A DNA stretch of 64,000 nt from Desulfovibrio sp. G11 (GTDB lineage: Bacteria > Desulfobacterota > Desulfovibrionia > Desulfovibrionales > Desulfovibrionaceae): assembly GCF_900243745.1 (NCBI RefSeq), contig NZ_LT984798.1, forward strand, positions 793,501 through 857,500, in the 5' to 3' direction. This document shows, piece by piece, positions 52,756-62,348 of this stretch; position 1 is the stretch's first letter, and every line of letters begins with the position of its first letter. The notes under the pieces are model-generated. The model had not been told where the DNA came from. It was given only the letters and a program-made list of their open reading frames with translations, and did no database searches. Made by a program: the position numbers and the translations under genes.

Positions 52756-53733
52756 TTACTTGTTGGTCTTCAAAAAGGTCTTGGCCCGGGCGGCTTCGGG
52801 CGAATTGGGGTACTTCTTGATAAGTTCCTCCAGGCGCGCCTTGGCCGCCGCGCTCTGGTTCAGCTTGCTGAAGCTGATGCCCTGCTTGAGGTACGCGCCC
52901 GGCGCACTGGAAGACTTGGGGTATTCCTTGATCACCTTGTCATAGGACAGGGCCGCATCCGCGAACTGGTTGCGCTGGAAGTAGCATTCCGCAAGGTAGA
53001 ACTGGGCTTCAGAAGCCAGGTTATGGCCTTTGTAATTTTTCAGAAAGTCGGTGAAAGAGCGCTGGGCCTCATCATATTTACGGGCATTGTAGGCATTGAC
53101 GCCCGCGTCAAAAAGGGCCAGCGAAATGTCTTTTTGCGGAACCTGCACCTGCGGCTGGGGCTGCGGCGAGGGCTGGCCCCAGGTGCTGCCGTCCGGAGCC
53201 TGAGCCGGCACCTGACCGGACGCGCCGGCGGCCTGTCCGCCGTAGGGCTGCACGCCTTCAGGCACCGAAGCGGCATAGCCGGTGCTGCCTGCGGCCACAG
53301 TACCCGCCGCGGCCTGGCCGTAAGTGGGCAGACCATAGCTGGGGGCCTGGGGCGCGGCCGGAGCCGAAGACGCCATGGCGGGCACCGCGGACGGCGGCTC
53401 GCCAAGGTTCAGGTTCAGGGCCATGCTGCGCTCAACCTGGCGCAGGGCTTCGTCATGCCGGTTCACACGGTCCACAAGGGCGCGCGCACCGCCGGCGTTG
53501 TTGAGGTCATCCATCTGGCCCTTGACGGTATTCAGCTCCTGCCGCAGCGCCTGTATCTGATTCCAGGCGTCGGCCTGCGAGGGCTGCATCTGCCGCAACT
53601 GCACATCGTGCTGCTGCACCTGCTGTTCAAGGCTGAGGCTGCCGCTGCTGGAACTGCCGCCGGATACGCAGGCGCTCAGCGGCAGAGCAGCGCAAGCCAG
53701 CGTTACAAGGCACAATGAACGGAATGTGCGCAT
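52756..53733 (-). CDS. cpoB: CpoB/YbgF-type cell-envelope protein
   Basis: This 325-residue protein has a signal peptide with a lipobox (ALPLSACVSGG). A coiled-coil segment follows (QQVQQHDVQLRQMQPSQADA), then a Pro/Gln-rich linker. The C-terminal TPR domain has LFDAGVNAYNARKYDEAQRS, AEAQFYLAECYFQ-type repeats, and GAYLKQGISFSKLNQSAAAK. CpoB coordinates envelope constriction with peptidoglycan synthesis through Tol-Pal. The usual tol-pal genes are not in the window. The ATG at 53733 follows GAGGATATT. Confidence 0.88.
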   Translation of the reverse strand: MRTFRSLCLVTLACAALPLSACVSGGSSSSGSLSLEQQVQQHDVQLRQMQPSQADAWNQIQALRQELNTVKGQMDDLNNAGGARALVDRVNRHDEALRQVERSMALNLNLGEPPSAVPAMASSAPAAPQAPSYGLPTYGQAAAGTVAAGSTGYAASVPEGVQPYGGQAAGASGQVPAQAPDGSTWGQPSPQPQPQVQVPQKDISLALFDAGVNAYNARKYDEAQRSFTDFLKNYKGHNLASEAQFYLAECYFQRNQFADAALSYDKVIKEYPKSSSAPGAYLKQGISFSKLNQSAAAKARLEELIKKYPNSPEAARAKTFLKTNK

Positions 53734-53747
53734 AATATCCTCTTTTT

Positions 53748-53954
53748 TCAAATTTGCACTTTTCCCAGGGCTTTTTTGCGCCCGGTGAAAATATAGATGA
53801 TGCCGCCGATAACCGGCAAAAAAACCACCAGCACGAGCCACAGCGCCCTTTGCTGGGGCGTGGAAAACTCATGCCCCCATATGTGTATGATACTCCACAA
53901 TGTGGGGATCATAGGGATCATGACCAGTACCACATGCCACCAATGAAAGATCAT
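53748..53954 (-). CDS. PLDc_N-type small membrane protein
   Basis: This 68-residue protein has two membrane helices: [20 protein letters not shown] and [20 protein letters not shown], with GRKKALGKV at the end. It matches the PLDc_N (cardiolipin synthase N-terminal) family. Its ATG overlaps the lspA stop codon by 4 bp (ATGA), so it is coupled to lspA. Function is unknown; envelope context fits. Confidence 0.75.
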   Translation of the reverse strand: MIFHWWHVVLVMIPMIPTLWSIIHIWGHEFSTPQQRALWLVLVVFLPVIGGIIYIFTGRKKALGKVQI

Positions 53955-54487
53955 GCGGCCCTCCCTCTTTTGCCGGAGGATTTTCCGGCTTTGCTGCCCT
54001 TTTCGTTACCGTTTTCGGGCGGTTTGCGCCACATGATGACGCATGCCAGAGCGGCCCCCACAAAGATGGCCGAATCCGCCACGTTAAAGGCCGGCCAATG
54101 CCAGTCGCCCCAGTAGACATCCAGAAAATCCACCACCGCCCGAAAGCGGATGCGGTCCACCAGGTTGCCCAGAGCACCGCCCATGACCAGGCCCAGCCCG
54201 GCAAAAAGCCAGGGTTCGTCATGCGAGCTGCGCACCAGCATCAGTATGGCCCATACGGCCACCACCGTAGCCCCGAGGAACAGCCAGAACTGCCATTCGA
54301 TGTCCGAACGGTTCAGAAAGCCGAAGGCCGCTCCCCTGTTGCGGATGTTCACAAGGTCAAACAGACCTTCAATAACCGGCACCGAGCGGTGTTCCGGTAT
54401 GGTCTGCATGACAACATACTTGGTGAGCTGGTCAAGCACCAGCGCCAGCAGGGCCATGCCCCCGAGGATTCGGTAACGCCTGCGCAT
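53951..54487 (-). CDS. lspA: Lipoprotein signal peptidase LspA
   Basis: This 178-residue membrane protein has four helices and the LspA motifs [27 protein letters not shown] (first catalytic Asp) and [11 protein letters not shown] (second Asp). It cleaves prolipoprotein signal peptides at the inner membrane. It starts 4 bp after the ileS stop, a common ileS-lspA pair. The basic tail ([10 protein letters not shown]) is longer than in E. coli. High confidence. Confidence 0.95.
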   Translation of the reverse strand: MRRRYRILGGMALLALVLDQLTKYVVMQTIPEHRSVPVIEGLFDLVNIRNRGAAFGFLNRSDIEWQFWLFLGATVVAVWAILMLVRSSHDEPWLFAGLGLVMGGALGNLVDRIRFRAVVDFLDVYWGDWHWPAFNVADSAIFVGAALACVIMWRKPPENGNEKGSKAGKSSGKRGRAA

Positions 54488-54491
54488 GTTC

Positions 54492-57308
54492 TCAGGATTC
54501 CATACCCTTGATAACCGCTGTGCAGCGCGGACACAAGGCGGGATGCGAGGCGTCGGAGCCGAGTTCGGTGCTGTAAATCCAGCAGCGTTCGCATTTTTCG
54601 CCTCTGGCCTTTTCAACGCCGATGGCAAGGCCCGCCACCTCTTCATCCCGGTAGGCTGCCTGCGGGGCGCGGTCCAGCGCTTCCAGATGCAGCTGCGACA
54701 CAATGCACACGGCGCGCAGGTCGGTATGCAGGCCTTCCAGGCGCTGTCGCAGTTCGTCCGCCACAAAAAGGGTGATGCGCGTATCCAGCGAGTGCCCGAT
54801 AATACCCTCACGGCGCATAGGCTCAATGGCCTTTGTCACGGCGCCGCGCACGGCCAGCAGCACGTTCCAGTCATCACGCGTGCCTTCATCCAGCAGGTAG
54901 GGGGCCGCAGCCAGCGGCGGCAGGGCAAAGACTGTTGTTTCCGGCCCGCGCAGGCTCTCCGGCAGGTGACTGAAGATTTCCTCGGCGGTAAAGGACAATA
55001 CCGGGGCCATATCACGCAACAAAAGGCACAGGATATGCCACAGGGCCGTCTGGGCGGAGCGACGTTCATCGCTGTGCGGTGCAGAGGCATAGAGGCGGTC
55101 TTTAAGAATATCCAGATACACGGAAGAAAGGTCCGTGACGCAATAGTTGTGCAGGGTGTGGTAGACCTTGTGGAAGTCAAAATCCATATAGGCCTGCTGC
55201 ACACGCTCGTGCACACGCCCGGCCACGTCCAGGGCAAAGCGGTCCAGCGGCTGCAGCCTGTCCAGCGACAGCAGGTCGTGGGCGGTAATATCGCTCAGGT
55301 TGCCCATGATAAAACGGCAGGTATTGCGGATACGACGGTAGGCATCCACCAGGCGGCCGAGAATTTCGTCCGAAAGGCGGATGTCTTCGCGGTATTCCAC
55401 CGAAGACACCCACAGGCGCACGATTTCAGCGCCGAACTTTTCAATAAGCTCCTGCGGCGCAATGACATTGCCCACGGACTTGGACATCTTGCGGCCGTCG
55501 CCGTCCACGACATAGCCGTGAGTGAGCACGGCGCGGTAAGGCGCGCAGCCGCGTGTACCCTCGCTGACCAGCAACGAGCTGTGGAACCAGCCGCGGTGCT
55601 GGTCCGAGCCTTCAAGGTACAGGTCGGCGGGAAAGCCCAGCTCAGGGCGTTTTTCCAACACGGCGGCAAAGCTTGTGCCGGAGTCAAACCAGACATCAAG
55701 AATGTCTGTTTCGCGCTTCCAGTGGTTGCCGCCACAGTGGGGGCAGGCAAGACCTTCAGGCACGACATCTTTCAGTTCGGCTTCGTACCAGTAGTCGCAG
55801 CCCGTGGGATGCTTGGCAAAGCGGGCGGCGATTTCCTGCATCCATGCCGGATCGTTCCAGGCCTCGCCGCAGTCTTCGCACAGCAGGGCCAGAATGGGTA
55901 CGCCCCACTGCCGCTGGCGCGAGATGCACCAGTCCGGGCGGAACTCAACCATGTTATGGATGCGCTCGCGGCCCCAGGCGGGAATCCAGCGCACTTCTTC
56001 ATCAATGGCCTTGAGGGCGCGGGTACGCAGGTCGTTCTTTTCCATGCTGATAAACCACTGGGTGGTCGCACGGAAGATGACCGGTTCCTTACAGCGCCAG
56101 CAGTGCGGGTAGGAGTGGCGGATTTTGCCCTTTTGCAGCAATGCGCCCACTTCTTCAAGCTTTTCAACAACCTTGGGGTTGGCTTCAAAAACGTTAAGCC
56201 CGGCGAAAAATTCCACGGCAGGCAAAAAGCGCCCGGCGTCATCCATCGGTGAATAGATTTCCAGCCCGTACTTGAGGGCCACATCATAGTCTTCACGCCC
56301 GTGGCCGGGTGCAGTGTGTACGCAGCCCGTACCGGCATCCAGGGTCACATGCAGGCCCAGCACCAGCGACGACTGCCTGTCATAAAAGGGATGGTGCGCC
56401 TTGAGTCCTTCAAGGCGTTCTCCAGTGGCGCGGTCAAGAATGGTATATTCACTCCAGCCGAACGTCTCGGCGCAGGAGGCCACCAGCTCTTCCGCCAGAA
56501 TGTACTGGCTGCCTTCGGCCTCCACCAGCGCATAGGTAAACTCGGGGTGCAGGCATACGGCCATATTATCCGGCAGGGTCCACGGCGTGGTAGTCCAGAT
56601 GACCACATGCGCGCGCGCCGGGTCAGCGGCGGCAAAGACCTTTTTCAGGCCTTCATCGGGCAGAGCGAAGCGCACATACACAGAGGGCGAAGTGTGGTCG
56701 TTATACTCCACTTCCGCCTCGGCAAGCGCCGTATGGCAGGAGCAGCACCAGTAAATGGGCTTCTTGGCGCGCGCAACGCCACCGGCAGCCACAAACTTGG
56801 CAAGCTCCCCGGCCGTGACGGCCTCATACGCCGGGTCCATGCTGATGTAGGGATGATCCCAGTCACCCAGAACACCCAAGCGCTTGAATTCCTTGCGCTG
56901 CACATCAAGCCATTTGTTGGCATATGCGCGGCAGAGCTTGCGCACCACATGGGCGGGCAGGCTTTTCTTTTTTTCCTTGAGGTCCTGCTCCACCTTGTGT
57001 TCGATGGGCAGGCCATGGCAGTCCCAGCCGGGAACATACCACGAGGCATAGCCCGCCATGTTGCGCGACTTGACGATAATATCCTTGAGAATCTTGTTCA
57101 GCGCGTGCCCCATGTGCAGATGCCCGTTGGCATAGGGCGGGCCGTCATGCAGGATGTAGGTTCCCTCGCTGCCCGAGGCCTCAACCATGGCGGCACAGGC
57201 ATTGGCGGCTTCCCACTTCTTGATGGCTTCCGGCTCACGCTGGGCCAGATTGGCCTTCATTGGAAAAGCGGTTTGAGGCAAGTTCAGCGTTTTTTTATAA
57301 TCACTCAT
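54492..57308 (-). CDS. ileS: Isoleucyl-tRNA synthetase
   Basis: This 938-residue synthetase has [19 protein letters not shown] (HIGH motif, near residues 50-65), the editing domain ([14 protein letters not shown]) and KMSKS in [12 protein letters not shown] (about 606-610). The C-terminal Zn site has [10 protein letters not shown] and [10 protein letters not shown]. The ATG at 57308 follows GGGAGCCTCC-type Shine-Dalgarno (GGAGC); a much longer upstream frame is spurious. It charges tRNA-Ile and is followed by lspA. Confidence 0.95.
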   Translation of the reverse strand: MSDYKKTLNLPQTAFPMKANLAQREPEAIKKWEAANACAAMVEASGSEGTYILHDGPPYANGHLHMGHALNKILKDIIVKSRNMAGYASWYVPGWDCHGLPIEHKVEQDLKEKKKSLPAHVVRKLCRAYANKWLDVQRKEFKRLGVLGDWDHPYISMDPAYEAVTAGELAKFVAAGGVARAKKPIYWCCSCHTALAEAEVEYNDHTSPSVYVRFALPDEGLKKVFAAADPARAHVVIWTTTPWTLPDNMAVCLHPEFTYALVEAEGSQYILAEELVASCAETFGWSEYTILDRATGERLEGLKAHHPFYDRQSSLVLGLHVTLDAGTGCVHTAPGHGREDYDVALKYGLEIYSPMDDAGRFLPAVEFFAGLNVFEANPKVVEKLEEVGALLQKGKIRHSYPHCWRCKEPVIFRATTQWFISMEKNDLRTRALKAIDEEVRWIPAWGRERIHNMVEFRPDWCISRQRQWGVPILALLCEDCGEAWNDPAWMQEIAARFAKHPTGCDYWYEAELKDVVPEGLACPHCGGNHWKRETDILDVWFDSGTSFAAVLEKRPELGFPADLYLEGSDQHRGWFHSSLLVSEGTRGCAPYRAVLTHGYVVDGDGRKMSKSVGNVIAPQELIEKFGAEIVRLWVSSVEYREDIRLSDEILGRLVDAYRRIRNTCRFIMGNLSDITAHDLLSLDRLQPLDRFALDVAGRVHERVQQAYMDFDFHKVYHTLHNYCVTDLSSVYLDILKDRLYASAPHSDERRSAQTALWHILCLLLRDMAPVLSFTAEEIFSHLPESLRGPETTVFALPPLAAAPYLLDEGTRDDWNVLLAVRGAVTKAIEPMRREGIIGHSLDTRITLFVADELRQRLEGLHTDLRAVCIVSQLHLEALDRAPQAAYRDEEVAGLAIGVEKARGEKCERCWIYSTELGSDASHPALCPRCTAVIKGMES

Positions 57309-57746
57309 GGAGGCTCCCGGCACTGAATGTCGCAAGATATAATATGTTCTTCTGGGGTTGCCGCCAAACAAGAAATTTGCGCCAAGAGCAGGAAATCCGG
57401 CCCTTTTTGTGAAGGGAACATACTCTTGTGGTACTCGACCGGAAAAAGGCCGGGTGACGCAGGCATTTGGACAAAAGGCTTGTTTCAGGACAGCCCCTGG
57501 TGGAAAAATCACTGTAGTTTGGGCAAATAGCCGTGCAAAGTCAAGGTTTGCCCCTGGCAGTGCGCAAAGGTGAGCCTTTGGCATAAAGCATGAAAAATTC
57601 CCCGGGCTTGCGTCTTCGGGGCAACGGCTGCTTGCCTAGCGCAGCCGGGGCTGTTAAACTGGCTTCTCTTCAGTTTGCGGCGACTTCCGGCCGCTTCGGG
57701 CTTGCCGAAGCCGCAATGGTGTTTATATGCCTGACAAGAGGTGACT
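57309..57746. other. Divergent spacer between ileS and hypC
   Basis: This 438-bp region has no gene I can support. It should hold the ileS promoter (minus strand) and the hypC promoter (plus strand). Several short GC-rich inverted repeats are seen (GCCGG/CCGGC type near 57450-57465, and GGCCGCTTCGGGCTTGCCGA near 57690-57712). I see no clear T-box specifier. Confidence 0.4.
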
Positions 57747-57995
57747 ATGTGTCTTGCCATTCCTGCCCGCATTGAAGAACTGTTCGGCGAAGGCATGGCC
57801 CGCGTGCGCGTGGGTGAAAGCCAGACCTTTTTGAACGCTTCGGTAATGCTTTTGCCCAAGGAACCCCAGATCGGGGATTATGTCATCGTGCATGCCGGTT
57901 TTGCCCTGCACACCCTGACGCCCAAAGAAGCCGAAGAAAGCCTGTCCGCCCTGCGTGAACTGGCGCAGGCTCTGGAAGACCCGCCGCAGTTCTGA
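57747..57995 (+). CDS. hypC: Hydrogenase maturation chaperone HypC
   Basis: This 82-residue protein starts MCLAIPARIEELFGEGMARV, the HypC/HybG signature with Cys at position 2. A beta-barrel (GDYVIVHAGFALHTLTPKEA) and an acidic tail follow. HypC carries the Fe(CN)2CO group with HypD and binds the hydrogenase large subunit. AGAGG lies just upstream of the ATG at 57747; a GTG two codons earlier is an alternative. The other hyp genes are not nearby. Confidence 0.93.
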   Translation: MCLAIPARIEELFGEGMARVRVGESQTFLNASVMLLPKEPQIGDYVIVHAGFALHTLTPKEAEESLSALRELAQALEDPPQF

Positions 57996-58028
57996 CACTG
58001 CGCACGGCCTTGCCATGTAAAACTCCAA

Positions 58029-58060
58029 CAAAAATCCCGTGGACAGCCGCGGGATTTTTG
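58029..58060 (+). terminator. hypC terminator
   Basis: CAAAAATCCCGTGG and CCGCGGGATTTTTG form a stem around ACAG, 34 bp past the hypC stop, ending in TTTTTG. An intrinsic terminator, perhaps two-way because an A-run precedes it. Confidence 0.85.
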
Positions 58061-58182
58061 CGTTTGTGCATTGCGGGGACACTGCCGGTGCAGCACAGGC
58101 AAACTCCGTAGCCGTCAGCCCGGATACTGTCAGCTACCTGCCGGATACTGCCATATGCGGTCCCTTTCCGGGGAGCCCGCAG

Positions 58183-58210
58183 TTGACAGACCGTGCGCAA
58201 CCCCTATGCT
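58183..58210 (+). promoter_or_regulatory. Sigma-70 promoter for cooA
   Basis: TTGACA (58183-58188) and TATGCT (58205-58210) are separated by 16 bp. They lie about 40 bp before the cooA ATG. The elements match consensus 6/6 and 4/6. It suits constitutive, low-level expression of the CO sensor. Confidence 0.7.
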
Positions 58211-58251
58211 TTTCATGTGGGTGCAGACAAACGCTTTGAAAAGAGGGCAAC

Positions 58252-58929
58252 ATGAAATTCAGCAACATCAATCTTCTGGACGAACTTTCACGGCCGGAAT
58301 TCGCCCCGTTGCTGGCCGCTTTTCATGAGCGGCTCTGCCCCCGGCAGTCCATTATCTTCACTCCCCGCTATGACGATCATCTCTCTGATCAGGAGCCGCA
58401 GAAACAGGAAAGTTTTGTTTTTATCGTCAAGTCCGGCCTTGTCCGCGTTTACCTGTCGTGCGAAGAACGCGAGTTCACCATCGGCTTTCTGAAACCCGGC
58501 GATCTTTTTGTCAGCCATTCCAACGCACTGGTGCAGGCCGTGGATGATTCTGCCATCCTTTTGCTGGATACGCCCACCTTTAACAGGGGCATGATATCCA
58601 TGCCGGAATTCACCATGCCCATTGTGCGCGTTCTGGGCGGCATGCTGAAAAGCTGCTTCAGTATTATTGACGGTCTTGCCCTGCGCGATGTCACCGTGCG
58701 GCTGGCGCGCCTGCTCACAGACCTGCCCCGTGAAGAGGACGGGCAAACGCCCGGCAGCCTTATCCGCCTGCCCCTTTCGGGTGAAAAGCTGGCCCAGAGC
58801 CTCGGCACATCACGCCAGACCATCTCCACCCTGCTCACAGACTTTACCCGGCTCGGCATTCTGCACAAGGAACAACGCGGCCTGTATCGCATACTGGACG
58901 AAGAGCGCCTGCGTGAGCTGCTGCGCTGA
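58252..58929 (+). CDS. cooA: CO-sensing transcription factor CooA (CRP family)
   Basis: This 225-residue CRP/FNR-family protein aligns with R. rubrum CooA. The effector domain has SGLVRVYLSCEEREFTIGFL, then KPGDLFVSHSNALVQA. The heme-binding His (His77 of R. rubrum) aligns with H89; the Cys75 position is V87, so the oxidised-state Cys ligand is absent. The C-terminal HTH is KLAQSLGTSRQTISTLLTDF. CooA binds CO through heme and activates coo genes. A CooA site follows at 58956, before cooS. Start at ATG 58252 after AGAGGGCAAC. Confidence 0.9.
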   Translation: MKFSNINLLDELSRPEFAPLLAAFHERLCPRQSIIFTPRYDDHLSDQEPQKQESFVFIVKSGLVRVYLSCEEREFTIGFLKPGDLFVSHSNALVQAVDDSAILLLDTPTFNRGMISMPEFTMPIVRVLGGMLKSCFSIIDGLALRDVTVRLARLLTDLPREEDGQTPGSLIRLPLSGEKLAQSLGTSRQTISTLLTDFTRLGILHKEQRGLYRILDEERLRELLR

Positions 58930-58955
58930 CCGTGTTTTTTCACGGCCTGGTTTTT

Positions 58956-58971
58956 TGTCAGCCAGCCGACA
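58956..58971 (+). promoter_or_regulatory. CooA binding site upstream of cooS
   Basis: TGTCA-N6-CGACA (TGTCAGCCAGCCGACA) equals the R. rubrum CooA site consensus. It is centred about 110 bp before the cooS ATG. This allows CooA to activate cooS when CO is present. The regulatory link is inferred from exact match and gene order. Confidence 0.85.
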
Positions 58972-59072
58972 GACAAAATGCCCGTTCCATGCCAGATTGT
59001 TGTAAATGACATGCGCCCGGGCGCACACCCGGCCCAAAGGCAGCAACTTTCAGCATGAGCGAGGAGAGCGCT

Positions 59073-60968
59073 ATGGACGACAGGCAGACCGACATCAACA
59101 ACATGTCCATCTGGGAAGATGCCCAAAAAATGCTGCATAAAGCCCGCGCAGAAGGCATTGAAACCGCGTGGGACAGACTGGCCCAGCAAACTCCGCACTG
59201 CCGTTTTTGCGAACTTGGCACGACCTGCCGCAACTGCGTCATGGGGCCCTGCCGCATCAGCGCCAAGGCCGCGCCCGGCGGCAAGCTCTCGCGCGGTGTG
59301 TGCGGTGCGGACGCCCACGTTATTGTAGCGCGAAATTTCGGACGCTTTATTGCCGGCGGCTCTGCCGGGCATTCCGACCACGGGCGCGATGTCATCGAAA
59401 CCCTTGAAGCCGTGGTCGAAGGCAAGGCCGAAGGCTACGAAATCCGCGACCCGGCCAAGCTGCTGCGCATCGCCGGAGAACTGGGCATCGCCGTGGACGG
59501 CCTCGCCGTGAACGAGGTGGCTGCTCTTGTGGTCGACGCCTGTTACAGCGACTTCGGCAGCAGGCGCGGCGCGGTGAACTTTATTTCCCGTGTGCCTGCC
59601 AAGCGCAGGCAGGTATGGGAAAAACTGGGCATCACACCACGCGGCGTAGACCGCGAAATTGCCGAAATGATGCACCGCACCCATATGGGCTGTGATAACG
59701 ATGCCCCCAACACCATGCTGCACGCGGCCCGCTGCGCCCTGTCCGACGGCTGGGCCGGATCGATGATCGCCACAGAACTGTGCGATATTCTTTTCGGCAC
59801 GCCCAGCCCGCGCATGTCCACAGTCAATCTGGGCGTCATTAAAAAAGAAACCGTCAACATTCTGGTGCACGGGCATAATCCCGTTGTATCCGAAATGATC
59901 CTTGCCGTTTCACGCGAGCCGGAAGTGCTGGAGCAGGCCAGGCAGGCAGGAGCCGCGGGAATTACCGTGGCCGGGCTGTGCTGTACGGGCAATGAACTGC
60001 TCATGCGCCAGGGCATTCCCATGGCGGGCAACCATCTCATGACCGAACTGGCAATTGTGACCGGAGCCGTCGAAGCCGTGGTAGTGGACTATCAGTGCAT
60101 CATGCCGAGCCTTGTGCAGGTAGCCGCCTGCTACCACACCCGCTTTATTGACACAGCCCCCAAGGCCCGCTTTACCGGGGCCGTGCACATGAACTTCACG
60201 CCTGAAAATGCCCGGCAGGAGGCAAGAGCCATTCTGCATATGGCCATAGAGGCTTTTGCCGCCAGAGATCCCGGCCGGGTTGATATTCCCGTTTCTCCGG
60301 TAAACATCATGACCGGTTTTTCCAATGAGGCCATCCTTGAGGCCCTGGGCGGCTCGCTGGACCCGCTGCTGGACGCCGTCAAGGCCGGAACCGTGCGCGG
60401 CTTTGCGGCCGTGGTGGGTTGCAACAACCCCAAGGTCAGGCAGGACTCGGCCAATGTGGGCATTATCAAGGAACTGATCAAAAAAGATATCATGGTGCTG
60501 GTTACGGGCTGTATAACCACGGCGGCAGGCAAGGCCGGGCTGCTGTTGCCCGAGGGCGCGGCAATGGCAGGACCGGGCCTGCAAAAACTTTGCGCATCTT
60601 TGGGCATTCCGCCCGTACTGCACATGGGCAGCTGTGTGGACAATGCCCGCATCATGCACCTTTGTGGTCTTATCGCCAACAGCCTGGGAGTGGACATCTC
60701 CGACCTGCCCGTAGTGGCATCCGCCCCTGAATGGTATTCTGAAAAAGCCGCGGCCATTGGCCTTTACGCTGTCGCCAGCGGCGTCTATACCCATCTGGGG
60801 CTGCCGCCCAACATTCTTGGCTCGGACGTGGTCACCGATATTGCCCTCAACGGGCTGGAAGGACTCGTGGGGGCGTCCTTTGTGGTTGAGGCAGATCCGG
60901 TCAAGGCGGCAGACCTGCTGGACAGGCGCATCCGCACCAAGCGGAGCGCCCTGGGCCTTGATGCCTGA
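59073..60968 (+). CDS. cooS: Carbon monoxide dehydrogenase catalytic subunit CooS
   Basis: This 631-residue Ni-Fe enzyme oxidises CO to CO2. The N-terminal Cys set CRFCELGTTCRNCVMGPC binds the B and D clusters. C-cluster ligands lie in HRTHMGCDNDAP, GLCCTGNELL, GCNNPKVRQDS, TGCITTAAGKAG and HMGSCVDNARI. GAGGAG lies six bases before the ATG at 59073; an ATG at 59055 has no ribosome site. It is preceded by cooA and a CooA site and followed by cooC. No cooF is adjacent. Confidence 0.96.
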   Translation: MDDRQTDINNMSIWEDAQKMLHKARAEGIETAWDRLAQQTPHCRFCELGTTCRNCVMGPCRISAKAAPGGKLSRGVCGADAHVIVARNFGRFIAGGSAGHSDHGRDVIETLEAVVEGKAEGYEIRDPAKLLRIAGELGIAVDGLAVNEVAALVVDACYSDFGSRRGAVNFISRVPAKRRQVWEKLGITPRGVDREIAEMMHRTHMGCDNDAPNTMLHAARCALSDGWAGSMIATELCDILFGTPSPRMSTVNLGVIKKETVNILVHGHNPVVSEMILAVSREPEVLEQARQAGAAGITVAGLCCTGNELLMRQGIPMAGNHLMTELAIVTGAVEAVVVDYQCIMPSLVQVAACYHTRFIDTAPKARFTGAVHMNFTPENARQEARAILHMAIEAFAARDPGRVDIPVSPVNIMTGFSNEAILEALGGSLDPLLDAVKAGTVRGFAAVVGCNNPKVRQDSANVGIIKELIKKDIMVLVTGCITTAAGKAGLLLPEGAAMAGPGLQKLCASLGIPPVLHMGSCVDNARIMHLCGLIANSLGVDISDLPVVASAPEWYSEKAAAIGLYAVASGVYTHLGLPPNILGSDVVTDIALNGLEGLVGASFVVEADPVKAADLLDRRIRTKRSALGLDA

Positions 60969-61073
60969 TCCGGCGGACGCATCACGGTTGTTTGTTCCGA
61001 CGCGCGGCCATGGGGGGACGCGCATAAAAACCACGCGGCGAATGGTCTGCCGCGTGGCACGGTAGGAGAGGTT

Positions 61074-61901
61074 ATGAAGATTGCCGTTTCCGGCAAGGGA
61101 GGCGTGGGCAAAACCACCATCACAGCCTGGTTGGGGGACTATCTGGCCCGCATGGGCCACCAGGTGTGGCTGGTGGATGCCGACACAGCCCTTTCACTGG
61201 GGCAGGCGTCCGGCCTGGATGCCCAAGCCATGCCAGTGGCCCTGGCGCAACGGCCTGAACTGGTTCGCGAGCGCATCCGTCCTGCAGGCCAGGGCGGCAT
61301 GATGGTGCTCAATCCGCATGTGGAAGACCTGCCGGAAATTCTTTCCGCAGAGTTACCGGTCGCAGGGCCGTCTCTGGGGCAGTGGCCGGTGGGGCGTAAA
61401 CGGCTGCTCGTCATGGGCGCCCTGACCACGGCCAATGGTGGCTGCGCCTGCGAAGCCAGCGCCCTGCTCAAGGCCATGCTGGCCCATCTGGTGCTGGAAA
61501 GAAACGACTGGGTTCTTGTGGATATGGAGGCCGGCGTTGAACACCTGGGCAGGGGAACAGTGGCTCATGTGGATCGCCTGCTGGTTGTGTCCGAACCCAG
61601 CCTGCGCTCGTTGCAAACGGCAGTGCAGGTTTCGCGCATGGCCGCCGATCTGGGCCTGCAAAAACAGTCTCTGGTGCTTAACCGCACGGTGGGGGCAGAG
61701 ATGTGCATCATCCCGCCCGAACTGCAGTTGCCGGACCACCGCATGGCACTGCCGCTTGTTCCACAACTGCGTCACCGCCAGTTGCTGACAACCAGCGTGC
61801 TCGGCCTGGATGGCACGGACCAGAAAATGCTGGACCGTTTCTTCCGGTGCCTGCTGGAGCAGTGGAGTCAGGATTGCTGCACCGAAAAAGCGTGCGCCTG
61901 A
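61074..61901 (+). CDS. cooC: Ni-insertion ATPase CooC
   Basis: This 275-residue P-loop ATPase has a deviant Walker A, VSGKGGVGKTTITAWLGDY, then VDADTALSLGQA. A CxC motif (C124-A-C126 in NGGCACEASALLK) likely binds Ni or Zn at the dimer interface, as in known CooC. It matures the CooS C-cluster. AGGAGAGGTT precedes the ATG at 61074. It is about 105 bp after cooS and likely co-transcribed. Confidence 0.95.
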   Translation: MKIAVSGKGGVGKTTITAWLGDYLARMGHQVWLVDADTALSLGQASGLDAQAMPVALAQRPELVRERIRPAGQGGMMVLNPHVEDLPEILSAELPVAGPSLGQWPVGRKRLLVMGALTTANGGCACEASALLKAMLAHLVLERNDWVLVDMEAGVEHLGRGTVAHVDRLLVVSEPSLRSLQTAVQVSRMAADLGLQKQSLVLNRTVGAEMCIIPPELQLPDHRMALPLVPQLRHRQLLTTSVLGLDGTDQKMLDRFFRCLLEQWSQDCCTEKACA

Positions 61902-61980
61902 TATCCTCTCTGACACGGCACAGATAAGTTACGTGCGGCCATGCCGCGCGCAGGACGAAGCTGCAGCAAGGCTGCAAATA

Positions 61981-62016
61981 GCGAACGCCCCGCAGGAATA
62001 CCTGCGGGGCGTTCGC
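61981..62016 (+). terminator. Hairpin after cooC
   Basis: GCGAACGCCCCGCAGG and its exact reverse complement form a 16-bp stem around AATA, 79 bp past the cooC stop. There is no long T-run after it, but the stem is very strong. It probably ends the cooS-cooC transcript. Confidence 0.7.
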
Positions 62017-62149
62017 TGTTCAGGTGCAGCTGCGGCCGCGTCAACTGACGGCGCCCCTCACTGCCAGCGGCTTAATGTCTGCGAACCTGCAATGCACTGC
62101 AGGTACGGGCAGGGGCAGGGGCAGCGGATGATACCAGGGACAAAACAGC

Positions 62150-62183
62150 AAAGCTCCCCGCGCGAGACGCAGCGGGGAGCTTT
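62150..62183 (-). terminator. rRNA operon terminator
   Basis: AAAGCTCCCCGC and GCGGGGAGCTTT are exact inverted arms around a 10-base loop, 7 bp past the 5S rRNA 3' end on the minus strand. It ends the rRNA transcript. Confidence 0.85.
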
Positions 62184-62190
62184 AAAAGAT

Positions 62191-62304
62191 GTTGGCAGCG
62201 GCCTACTTTCCCACATGACGTTATGCAGTATCATCGGCGATGGAGAGCTTAACTTCCAAGTTCGGAATGGGATTGGGTGTACCCTCTCCTCCATGGCTAC
62301 CAAC
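62191..62304 (-). rRNA. rrf: 5S ribosomal RNA
   Basis: The minus strand holds the conserved 5S core, including CCCATTCCGAACTTGGAAGT and the GGAAAGTAGG-type 3' segment. Length is near 114 nt, and ends are approximate. It lies 45 bp past the 23S 3' end. Confidence 0.9.
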
Positions 62305-62348
62305 AAAGTTGTCAAATATATAATTGACAGGGAAGGAAGGAGTTTTTT

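Noticed and set aside
54486..56252. 588-codon plus-strand open frame
   Set aside because: It is antisense to ileS in high-GC DNA; ileS HIGH and KMSKS motifs are on the other strand.
57309..57746. Possible T-box upstream of ileS
   Set aside because: No T-box consensus or clear isoleucine specifier loop was seen by eye; only short inverted repeats.
58449..61160. Two long minus-strand frames opposite cooA and cooS
   Set aside because: They mirror real genes in GC-rich sequence and show no domain.
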